Shown: positions 24,248-31,726 of the stretch, piece by piece
Layout: each line of letters opens with the position of its first letter
Numbering within the stretch: position 1 is the stretch's first letter
DNA from: DASRAU01 sp035638075
Lineage (GTDB): Bacteria > Acidobacteriota > Polarisedimenticolia > Gp22-AA2
Direction: 5' to 3'
Assembly (NCBI GenBank): GCA_035638075.1
Contig: DASRAU010000045.1
Coordinates: 1 to 64,000, forward strand
Length of the DNA: 64,000 nucleotides
Translations under genes and position numbers: made by a program
Notes under the pieces: generated by a model
Database searches by the model: none
Told to the model about the DNA's origin: nothing
Seen by the model: the letters and a program-made list of their open reading frames with translations, nothing else

Positions 24248-25684
24248 TCAGGGGAAGACGCCCAGCTCCATGTAGGTGCGCGCCACCTTGCCGATCGCCA
24301 CCGCGTAGGCGGCGGTGCGCAGGTCGCCGTGGCGCGGGTCCTGCTCGAGTCCCTGGCGGATCTCCCGGTAGGCGTTCTGCATCGATCCCTCGAGGCCGGA
24401 GTTGACCAGGTCCACCTCGTCCGCGCCGTGCAGCAGGTCGCGGCGCAGGTCGTCGGGCACGTGCGCCTTGGTGACGCTCTCGATCGTCGACACCAGCTTC
24501 TCGCGGTACATCTCGTCGAGGCGCTTCTCCATCCGGCCGTAGCGGATGTGCGACAGGTTCTTCGTCCACTCGAAGTACGACACGGTTACCCCACCCGCGT
24601 TCAGGTAGATGTCGGGGATGACGATGATGTCGCGCTTCAGGAGCGTCTCGTCGGCGCCGAGGGTGGTCGGCCCGTTCGCCGCCTCGGCGACCATGCGCGC
24701 CTTCACCTTCGCCGCGTTCGCCAGCGTGATCTGGTTCTCGAGCGCCGCGGGGATCAGGATGTCGCAGTCCACCTCGAGCACGTCGGTCGGCGTCTTGAGC
24801 GCCGTCGCCCCCTTGAAGCCGGAGATGCTTCCGGATTTCGCGCGGTGCTCGGTCAGGTCCTGGATGTTGATGCCGCGCTCGTCGTAGAGGCCGCCGGTGA
24901 CGTCGCCGATGCCGACCACCTTGCAGCCGTCCTCCTCGGACAGGAACCGCGCGACGTGGTAGCCGACGTTGCCGAAGCCCTGCACCGCGATGCGCTTGCC
25001 GGCGAGGTCGCCGTCGAGGCCGCACCGCTTGAGGTCGGCCTTGTGCTTGAACGCCTCGCGGATGCCGTACTGCACGCCGCGCCCGGTCGCCTCGCGCCGG
25101 CCGCGGATGCCGCCCTGGGTGACCGGCTTGCCGGTGACGCAGGCGAGCGAGTCGATCTGCCCGGGCATCAGCGCATCGTAGGTGTCGGCGATCCAGGCCA
25201 TCTCCTGCTCGCCGGTGCCGAGGTCGGGGGCGGGGACGTTGATTCCGGGCCCGATGAAGTTCTTGCGCAGCAGCTCGGCGGTGAAGCGGCGGGTGATGTG
25301 CTCGAGCTGGTCGCGGGTGTATTTCTTCGGGTCGAGCTTGATGCCGCCCTTGCTGCCGCCGAAGGGGACGTCGACGATGGCGCACTTGTAGGTCATCAGC
25401 GCCGCCAGCGCCATCACCTCGTCCTGCTCGACCTGCATGGAGTAGCGCAGCCCGCCCTTGGTCGGCTTGCGGTGCTGCGAGTGCTCGGCCCGCCACCCCT
25501 GGAACATCTCGTAGCGGTCGCCGATCTTCACCGGGAACTGGACGTAGTACACCGCGTTGCAGGCCTTGATCTGCTGCAACAGCCCGTCCGGGATGTTGAG
25601 GTTCGCCGCCGCCTTGTCGAACATGCGGCCGACGATGTTCCAGAGATTGAGGTCCTCGCCACCCGCCCCGACGTGACTCGCCAT
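24248..25684 (-). CDS. gdhA: Glutamate dehydrogenase (Glu/Leu/Phe/Val family)
   Basis: 478 aa. Interconverts glutamate and 2-oxoglutarate plus ammonia with NAD(P). The substrate-binding stretch KGGLRYS and the catalytic-Lys region TYKCAIVDVPFGGSKGG are present. The Rossmann motif AVQGFGNVGYHVA and the signature AEAANGPT follow. Coenzyme preference cannot be read safely. ATG 25684 is supported by GAGGAG 8 bases upstream; the frame stays open far upstream but without family similarity. It is monocistronic and divergent from the efflux operon across about 100 bases. Confidence 0.92.
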   Translation of the reverse strand: MASHVGAGGEDLNLWNIVGRMFDKAAANLNIPDGLLQQIKACNAVYYVQFPVKIGDRYEMFQGWRAEHSQHRKPTKGGLRYSMQVEQDEVMALAALMTYKCAIVDVPFGGSKGGIKLDPKKYTRDQLEHITRRFTAELLRKNFIGPGINVPAPDLGTGEQEMAWIADTYDALMPGQIDSLACVTGKPVTQGGIRGRREATGRGVQYGIREAFKHKADLKRCGLDGDLAGKRIAVQGFGNVGYHVARFLSEEDGCKVVGIGDVTGGLYDERGINIQDLTEHRAKSGSISGFKGATALKTPTDVLEVDCDILIPAALENQITLANAAKVKARMVAEAANGPTTLGADETLLKRDIIVIPDIYLNAGGVTVSYFEWTKNLSHIRYGRMEKRLDEMYREKLVSTIESVTKAHVPDDLRRDLLHGADEVDLVNSGLEGSMQNAYREIRQGLEQDPRHGDLRTAAYAVAIGKVARTYMELGVFP

Positions 25685-25784
25685 CGCTCGCTCCTCGCGT
25701 CCGTCCTGTGACTGTCCGGAAGGCGGTAATCCTTGCATACCCCCCCCGTTCCGCTCAAGGGACCGCCCCGGCTGCTCTCCCACG

Positions 25785-26807
25785 GTGAAACGGGCCCGTG
25801 TAGACTCGGCGGCCGTGAGGCGCGTTCGGCTCGTCTTCGGCTCGCAGTTCGGCGCTCGCCGGACGGCTTGGCTCCTCCCCGCCCTCCTTCTTCTTCTCCT
25901 GCCCGGGTGTTCCGGGAATCGGGAGGGGAGGTTGCAGGGGTACGTCGAAGGGGAGTTCGTGCATGTGGCGTCGCCTCTGGGGGGGCGGCTCGAGAAGCTG
26001 GAGGTGGCGAGGGGGCAGACGGTGGCGGTGGACGCGCCGCTGTTCGATCTGGAAGCCGACGTCGAGACGGCGGCTCTGAAGGAAGCGGAGGAGGCGGTGC
26101 GGGCCGCCGAGGCGCACCTCGCCGATCTCGGCACCGGGCGGCGGAAGGTCGAGCAGGACGTGACGCGGGCGCAGCTCGACCAGGCGATCGCCTCCGAGAA
26201 GCAGTCGGCGGCCTCCCTCGAGCGGGACCAGGCGCAGTTCGACGTCGGTGGCATTTCGCGGGCGGCGCTCGACGAGACGCAGGCGCGCCACGACGTCGAT
26301 GCGGCGCGCGTCCGCCAGCTTCAGGGGGAGGTCGAGGTCGCGCGGCTCCCGGCGCGGTCCGAGCAGATCCGCGCCCAGTCGGCCGAGGTCGAGGCGGCGC
26401 GCGCCGGGCTCGTCGAGGCGCGCTGGCGCCTGGACCAGAAGCAGATGAAGGCGCCGGTCCCCGGCCTGGTGTTCGACACGCTGTTCCGGGTGGGGGAGTG
26501 GGTGCCGGCCGGGGCGCCGGTGGTGCGGATGCTGCCGCCGGCGAACATCAAGGTGCGCTTCTTCGTTCCGGAGCCGCTCACCGCGCGCTATCCGCTCGGG
26601 CAGGCGATCGAGGTCCGCTGCGACGGCTGCGCCGCTCCGATCGCGGCGTCGGTCACCTACGCGTCCGCGGAGGCCGAGTACACGCCCCCGGTCATCTACA
26701 GCAACGAGAACCGGTCGAAGCTCGTCTTCCTCTACGAGGCGCGTCCCGACGCCGCGGCGGCCGCGAGCCTGCGCCCCGGCCAGCCGGTCGAAGTCGCGCC
26801 CCGGTGA
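25785..26807 (+). CDS. HlyD/MFP-type periplasmic adaptor, predicted lipoprotein
   Basis: 340 aa from GTG 25785. The hydrophobic N-terminus ends in the lipobox LLPGC (Cys42), so the protein is probably lipid-anchored rather than anchored by a transmembrane helix. Then come a barrel-sandwich (lipoyl-like) half FVHVASPLGGRLEKLEV, a long coiled-coil hairpin (about residues 90-215) and the second half. It bridges the inner-membrane ABC pump to the outer-membrane channel encoded downstream. An in-frame GTG at 25815 with TAGACT 8 bases upstream is an alternative, possibly better, start. First gene of a four-gene efflux operon. Confidence 0.85.
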   Translation: MKRARVDSAAVRRVRLVFGSQFGARRTAWLLPALLLLLLPGCSGNREGRLQGYVEGEFVHVASPLGGRLEKLEVARGQTVAVDAPLFDLEADVETAALKEAEEAVRAAEAHLADLGTGRRKVEQDVTRAQLDQAIASEKQSAASLERDQAQFDVGGISRAALDETQARHDVDAARVRQLQGEVEVARLPARSEQIRAQSAEVEAARAGLVEARWRLDQKQMKAPVPGLVFDTLFRVGEWVPAGAPVVRMLPPANIKVRFFVPEPLTARYPLGQAIEVRCDGCAAPIAASVTYASAEAEYTPPVIYSNENRSKLVFLYEARPDAAAAASLRPGQPVEVAPR

Positions 26808-26820
26808 TCGTCCCGGCGCC

Positions 26821-27789
26821 ATGACCGACCCCGCGGCCCCGGGGGCCGCCCCCGTGGACTCCGGCGCCGCCATCGACGTCCGCGGGCTCAACAAGCGCTT
26901 CGGGAAGAAGCACGTCGTGAAGGATCTGTCGCTGCGCGTCGGACGGGGCGAGATCTTCGGCTTCCTCGGGCCGAACGGCAGCGGCAAGACCACGACCATC
27001 CGGATGATGTGCGGCCTGCTCACGCCCGACTCGGGATCGGGGACCTGCCTCGGCTTCGACCTGCGCCGCGACCACGAGCAGATCAAGCGCCGCGTCGGCT
27101 ACATGACCCAGAGGTTCTCGTTCTGGGAGGACCTGTCGATCCGCGAGAACCTCGACTTCACGGCGCGGATCTACGAGATGCGCGACCGCCGCGCCGTCGT
27201 CGAGCGGGCGCTCGAGGGGCTCGGGCTCACGGCGCGCGCCGCCCAGCTCGCCGGGACCTTGTCGGGAGGCTGGAAGCAGCGCCTGGCGCTCGCCGCCTGC
27301 ATGCTGCACGAGCCGGAGCTGCTCCTGCTCGACGAGCCGACCGCGGGGGTCGATCCGAAGGCGCGGCGGGAGTTCTGGGACGAGCTGCACCGCCTCGCGG
27401 CGCGCGGCATCTCGGTGCTGGTCTCGACGCACTACATGGACGAGGCGGAGCGCTGCCACAAGCTGGCCTACATCGCCGAGGGGCGCCTCCTGACGCAGGG
27501 GAGCGCCGCCGAGATCATCGCCGGCCAGAAGCTCTTCAGCTGGGTCGTCTCCGGAGGGGACACCGCGGCGATCATCGAGGCGCTGCACGGCAAGCCCGGG
27601 ATCGAGCAGACGGCCCTCTTCGGCTCGGTGCTCCATGCCACCGGGCGGGACGCGAAGGCGCTCGAGGAGACGCTGCGCCGCGAGACGCTGGGGATGCCGG
27701 TCCGCCTCGCCCCCGCCGAGATCAGCCTCGAGGACGTCTTCATCCACCTCATGAACCGCCCCGGAGGCGGAGACGGATCCTCCTGGTGA
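26821..27789 (+). CDS. ABC exporter ATP-binding protein
   Basis: 322 aa. All nucleotide-binding motifs are intact: Walker A GPNGSGKTTT, signature LSGGWKQRLAL, Walker B LLLLDEPTAGVD and the switch His in STHYMDE. It resembles the YbhF/CcmA-type ATPases that pair with ABC-2 permeases. It energises export by the permease that overlaps its 3' end (GTGA). Only one nucleotide-binding domain is present, whereas YbhF has two. Confidence 0.92.
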   Translation: MTDPAAPGAAPVDSGAAIDVRGLNKRFGKKHVVKDLSLRVGRGEIFGFLGPNGSGKTTTIRMMCGLLTPDSGSGTCLGFDLRRDHEQIKRRVGYMTQRFSFWEDLSIRENLDFTARIYEMRDRRAVVERALEGLGLTARAAQLAGTLSGGWKQRLALAACMLHEPELLLLDEPTAGVDPKARREFWDELHRLAARGISVLVSTHYMDEAERCHKLAYIAEGRLLTQGSAAEIIAGQKLFSWVVSGGDTAAIIEALHGKPGIEQTALFGSVLHATGRDAKALEETLRRETLGMPVRLAPAEISLEDVFIHLMNRPGGGDGSSW

Positions 27790-28922
27790 CGACGCCCTTC
27801 GCGTTCGGGCGCTTCTGGGGGATCGTCCTCAAGGAGTTCCTGCAGCTGCGGCGCGACAAGGTGACGTTCGCGATGATCGTCGGCATTCCGATCGCGCAGC
27901 TCGTCCTGTTCGGCTACGCCATCAACAGCGACCCGAAGCACCTGCGCGCGGCGGTGATCGAGGGCGACAAGAGCGAGTTCACCCGCACCTACCTTTCGGC
28001 TTTGCGCACCAGCGAGTACTTCGAGTTCGTGGGCACCCTGCCCGACGAGGACGCCGGCCGCGCCGCCCTCGACCGGGGAGACGTGCAGTTCGTCGTCAAC
28101 ATCCCGGCCGACTTCACCCGGCGCCTGCTGCGCGGCGAGCGGCCGGCGCTGCTGGTCGAGGCGGATGCGACCGACCCGTCGGCCACGGGCTCCGCCGTCG
28201 CCGCCCTGCGCGAAGTGGTGACCTCGTCCGTGGCGCGCGATCTCGACGGCCCGCTCGCGTCGCTCGCGCCGACCCCGGCGCCGTTCGAAGTGCGGCTGCA
28301 CAGGCTCTACAACCCGGAGGGGATCACCCAGCGCAACATCGTCCCGGGCCTGATGGGGGTCATCCTGACGATGATGATGGTGATGATGACCGCGCTCGCC
28401 ATCACGAGAGAGCGCGAGCGCGGCACCATGGAGAACCTGCTGGCGACGCCGGCGCGCCCGATCGAGGTGATGACCGGGAAGATCCTGCCGTACATCGCCA
28501 TCGGTTTCATCCAGGTGACCATCATCCTGATCGCCGCGCGCACGCTCTTCGGCGTGCCGTTCGAGGGGAGCCTGGTGACGCTCTACGCCGTGGCGCTCTT
28601 GCATATCGCCGCGAACCTCGCGGTCGGCATCACCGTGTCGTCGCTGGCGGCGAACCAGCTGCAGGCGATGCAGCTCACCTTCTTCTATTTCCTGCCGAAC
28701 ATCCTGCTGTCGGGGTTCATGTTCCCGTTCCAGGGGATGCCGGCGTGGGCGCGCGGGGTCGGAAACGTCCTGCCGATGTCGTGGTTCAACCGGATGGTGC
28801 GCGGCATCATGCTGAAGGGGGTCGGCTGGGTGGATCTCTGGCCGAACGCCTGGCCCGTGCTCGTCTTCACCGGATGCGTCATGACCATCGCCATGCTCTT
28901 CTATCGCCGGACGCTCGACTGA
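27786..28922 (+). CDS. ABC-2 type export permease
   Basis: 378 aa from GTG 27786, overlapping the ATPase stop by 4 bases. One transmembrane helix near the N-terminus (VTFAMIVGIPIAQLVLFGYA) is followed by a large periplasmic domain (about residues 50-175). Five further helices follow, including a Met-rich helix and the ITRERERGTMENLLATP coupling loop. This is the YbhR/YbhS type. Only one permease is encoded, so it probably works as a homodimer. The substrate is unknown; related systems export drugs or lipids. Confidence 0.9.
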   Translation: MTTPFAFGRFWGIVLKEFLQLRRDKVTFAMIVGIPIAQLVLFGYAINSDPKHLRAAVIEGDKSEFTRTYLSALRTSEYFEFVGTLPDEDAGRAALDRGDVQFVVNIPADFTRRLLRGERPALLVEADATDPSATGSAVAALREVVTSSVARDLDGPLASLAPTPAPFEVRLHRLYNPEGITQRNIVPGLMGVILTMMMVMMTALAITRERERGTMENLLATPARPIEVMTGKILPYIAIGFIQVTIILIAARTLFGVPFEGSLVTLYAVALLHIAANLAVGITVSSLAANQLQAMQLTFFYFLPNILLSGFMFPFQGMPAWARGVGNVLPMSWFNRMVRGIMLKGVGWVDLWPNAWPVLVFTGCVMTIAMLFYRRTLD

Positions 28923-30442
28923 TGCGCCGCCCGCGGACGTTGCGCGCCCTCGCGCTCGTCAGCGTCATGACCCTGGCGACCGCGTGCGCCGTGGGTCCCG
29001 ACTATCACACCCCCGACGCGCCGGTCGTGTCGCGCTACACCCCCGAGCCGCTCGCGCCGGCGCTCGTCGAGGGGCGCGATCTGCCGGCCGAGTGGTGGAC
29101 GGTGTTCCAGTGCCCGGCCCTCGATGCGCTCGTCCGGCAGGCGCTGACCGACAGCCCGACGCTGGCCGGCGCGCAGGCGAAGCTGGGGCGCGCGCAGCAG
29201 GATCTCGAAGCCGGGAAGGGAGTGCGCCTGCCGCAGGCGGACCTGCGCGCCTCGGCCACGCGCGTCGACATCGACCCCGAATCGTTCGACACGGATCGGC
29301 TGCCGGTGGAAACGCCGTTCACCCTCTACGATGTCTCGGCGCAGGTCTCCTACACGCTCGACCTGTTCGGCCGCACCCGCCGCGAGCTCGAGGGCCTCGC
29401 CGCGGTCGTGGATTACCAGCGCTTCCAGCTCGAGGCGGCGCGCCTGTCCATCGCCGGGAACGTCGTGACCGCCGCCATCCGCGAGGCCTCGCTGCGCCAG
29501 CAGATCGAGCGCACCCGCGAGGTGGTGTCGCTCGAGGAGAAGATGCTCGAGATCGCCGAGCGCCGCGAGCGCCTCGGCGCCATCCCGCGGATCGAGGTCG
29601 CGGCGCAGCGGTCGGAGACGGCGGAGGTGCGCGCCGGGCTTCCCGACCTCGAGCGGCGCCTGGCCGAGACGCGGCACCGGCTCGCCGTCCTGCTCGGCCA
29701 GGTCCCCGGCGAAGCGTCGTTGCCGGAGTTCCATCTCGACGACCTGAAGCTGCCGGCGGAGCTGCCGCTCAGCCTCCCGTCCGAGCTGGCGCGGCAGCGT
29801 CCGGACATCATGGCGGCGGAGGCGTTGCTGCACGAGGCGAGCGCCCGCGTCGGCGTCGCGACGGCCGACCTGTACCCGCACATCACCCTCTCGGCCACCG
29901 GGGGATCGCTCTCGACGGTCTTCGCGAACCTGCTTGGGCCGGGGACCTGGTTCACCCTGCTCGGAGGGAAGCTGATGCAGCCGATCTTCCACGGCGGCAC
30001 GCTGCGCGCCGAGAAGCGGGCCGCGATGGCCGCCTTCGATCAGGCCGGGGCGACGTACCGCGAGGTGCTGCTCACCGGTTTCCAGGACGTCGCCGACGTG
30101 CTCGTGGCGCTCGACGCCGACGCCAAGCGTCTGCGCGACCGTTCGGAATCCGCCGCGGCGGCGAAGACCATCCTCGACGTCACCTCGCAGCGCTATGAGT
30201 CGGGAGGCGTGAGCCACATCGAGCTTCTGGAAGCGCAGCGCCGGCTCCAGCGCACCCGCATCGAGGAGACCCGCGCCCTCGCCGACCGCTACGCCGACTC
30301 CGCCGCGCTCTTCCAGGCGCTCGGCGGCGGCTGGTGGGTGGAAAAGCCGGCGACGCCGCCGGATCCCGGACCAGAGCCCGGATCGGCGCCCCAGGGGTCC
30401 TCCCGCACAGGCGCCGCCTATAATCCCGCGCAGGGCCCATAG
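28922..30442 (+). CDS. TolC/NodT-type outer-membrane efflux lipoprotein
   Basis: 506 aa. The start shares one base with the permease stop (TGATG). A lipoprotein signal with Cys22 (TLATACAVGPDY) leads into the two repeated OEP halves that form the periplasmic alpha-barrel and outer-membrane beta-barrel; the NodT-like LARQRPDIMAAEALLHEA block is clear. It completes a tripartite exporter with the three upstream genes. After GGGWWVEKP there is a Pro/Gly-rich tail of about 30 residues. The TAG stop (30440-30442) lies inside the tRNA gene that begins at 30433. Confidence 0.9.
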   Translation: MRRPRTLRALALVSVMTLATACAVGPDYHTPDAPVVSRYTPEPLAPALVEGRDLPAEWWTVFQCPALDALVRQALTDSPTLAGAQAKLGRAQQDLEAGKGVRLPQADLRASATRVDIDPESFDTDRLPVETPFTLYDVSAQVSYTLDLFGRTRRELEGLAAVVDYQRFQLEAARLSIAGNVVTAAIREASLRQQIERTREVVSLEEKMLEIAERRERLGAIPRIEVAAQRSETAEVRAGLPDLERRLAETRHRLAVLLGQVPGEASLPEFHLDDLKLPAELPLSLPSELARQRPDIMAAEALLHEASARVGVATADLYPHITLSATGGSLSTVFANLLGPGTWFTLLGGKLMQPIFHGGTLRAEKRAAMAAFDQAGATYREVLLTGFQDVADVLVALDADAKRLRDRSESAAAAKTILDVTSQRYESGGVSHIELLEAQRRLQRTRIEETRALADRYADSAALFQALGGGWWVEKPATPPDPGPEPGSAPQGSSRTGAAYNPAQGP

Positions 30443-30510
30443 CTCAGGTGGTCAAGAGCAGGTGACTCATAATCACTTGGTCCCTGGTTCGAATCCAGGT
30501 GGGCCCACCA
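30433..30510 (+). tRNA. tRNA with CAU anticodon, probably tRNA-Ile2 (lysidine type)
   Basis: Full cloverleaf with encoded CCA. The acceptor is GGGCCCA paired with TGGGCCC, the D arm is GCTC/GAGC, and the anticodon stem-loop is GGTGA-CTCATAA-TCACT with anticodon CAU. The T arm is CCTGG-TTCGAAT-CCAGG. The anticodon arm and TTGGTC variable region resemble E. coli tRNA-Ile2 more than elongator tRNA-Met, so AUA decoding after lysidine modification is likely. Elongator Met is the alternative. The first 10 bases overlap the efflux-channel gene. Confidence 0.93.
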
Positions 30511-30526
30511 TCGTCTTCCATATTCC

Positions 30527-31693
30527 ATGCGAAACCTGATCGTCGCGGCGTTGGTGTCGCTCGTGATCGCCGGCGGCGGCGCGATGGCGGATCCCCAGGA
30601 TCCGGCGAAGCGCCCGGATCACTCGGTGGCGCCGGAGCCTTTCGGTCCTGGAGACGAGTCCCGCGTGTTCACGGTCGAAGGATTGAGCGGCGACGATCCC
30701 GACGGGGTCTCGCTCCAGGGGCTGCGCGGAGGCTACGGGCTGCACGCCGAGGACGAATACATTGGCCGCGTCGGCTTCTGGGGAGCGTACCAGCGGGGCG
30801 AAGGGCAGACGGTTGCGAGCGGGGGGGCGGAGGTCGGGTTCCCGATGCTCCCTTGGGGCCCGGTCCGCATCGGGCCCCGCTTTCGTCTCGGCCTCGAGCA
30901 TCGCGCCGCCCCTCCCGACGACGGCCTCGCAGCACTGGCCGGGATCGGCTTCGAGGTGGGTCTCTGGTTCGGCCGGCATGTCCAGCTTGCGGTGGCATGG
31001 GATCGGGACTTCGGGTTTCCGTCGGGGACGCGTGATGTCACGGGGATCGCGCTGCGCTGGGCGCACGTCCCCGGGCCCGTGCGCCTGAAATCGGCGGCCT
31101 CGCGAGGAAATCGCGAGGAAGTGCGACGCCTGATCCAGTCGGGAGTCTCCATGGACAGGACGTCTCACGAGGCGCTGTATTCCGCGGCGATCTGGTGCGA
31201 TGGAGAGATGATCGACATGCTCCTCCAGGCGTGGGAGGGGCCGGCGGACAACATGTCCGAGCTCGCCTTGCGCCAGATCGTGCAGGGTTGCGGTGCCGGC
31301 CTGACCGGGAAGCTGCTTGCGTGGGGCCAGGACCCGAACGCCGACTACTATTGGGGCGACACGATTCTCATGAAGGCGGCTGAACGAGGGAAGATCGACT
31401 CGGTCCGTCTCCTCGTCCAGAAGGGCGCGAAAGTCGACGGACGTGGACGCTACGAGGGAAGCAGCCGTGAAAGGTCGTGCCGCGGGACGGCCTTGATGAT
31501 CGCGGCCGCGCGCGGAGATCAGGCGATCGTCGACCTGCTCCTCGACGCCGGCGCCAATCCGGCTTCGACCGATTCGAGCGGATGCACCGCCGAGGAGGCG
31601 GCACGGCGCGCGGGGCACGATGATGTCGCGGATCACATCCGCTCTCCCTCTTCGGAAAGGGTCGGGCCGGCGCCGCCGTCCGGGAACCGATGA
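30527..31693 (+). CDS. Secreted barrel-like protein with C-terminal ankyrin repeats
   Basis: 388 aa. Signal peptide (residues 1-21). Residues 65-180 look like outer-membrane-style amphipathic strands (IGRVGFWGAYQRGEG; VRIGPRFRLGLEH; HVQLAVAWDRDFGF). From about residue 185 there are ankyrin repeats (SAASRGNREEVRRLIQSGV; LMKAAERGKIDSVRLLVQKG; LMIAAARGDQAIVDLLLDAG). Ankyrin repeats bind proteins, so the C-terminal part could be a periplasmic docking module. The ATG is 17 bases after the tRNA CCA and lacks a ribosome site, so transcript processing at the tRNA would leave an almost leaderless mRNA. Confidence 0.78.
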   Translation: MRNLIVAALVSLVIAGGGAMADPQDPAKRPDHSVAPEPFGPGDESRVFTVEGLSGDDPDGVSLQGLRGGYGLHAEDEYIGRVGFWGAYQRGEGQTVASGGAEVGFPMLPWGPVRIGPRFRLGLEHRAAPPDDGLAALAGIGFEVGLWFGRHVQLAVAWDRDFGFPSGTRDVTGIALRWAHVPGPVRLKSAASRGNREEVRRLIQSGVSMDRTSHEALYSAAIWCDGEMIDMLLQAWEGPADNMSELALRQIVQGCGAGLTGKLLAWGQDPNADYYWGDTILMKAAERGKIDSVRLLVQKGAKVDGRGRYEGSSRERSCRGTALMIAAARGDQAIVDLLLDAGANPASTDSSGCTAEEAARRAGHDDVADHIRSPSSERVGPAPPSGNR

Positions 31694-31726
31694 TCGACGC
31701 GGGACGTTGAAGCACCCGAGGGACCC

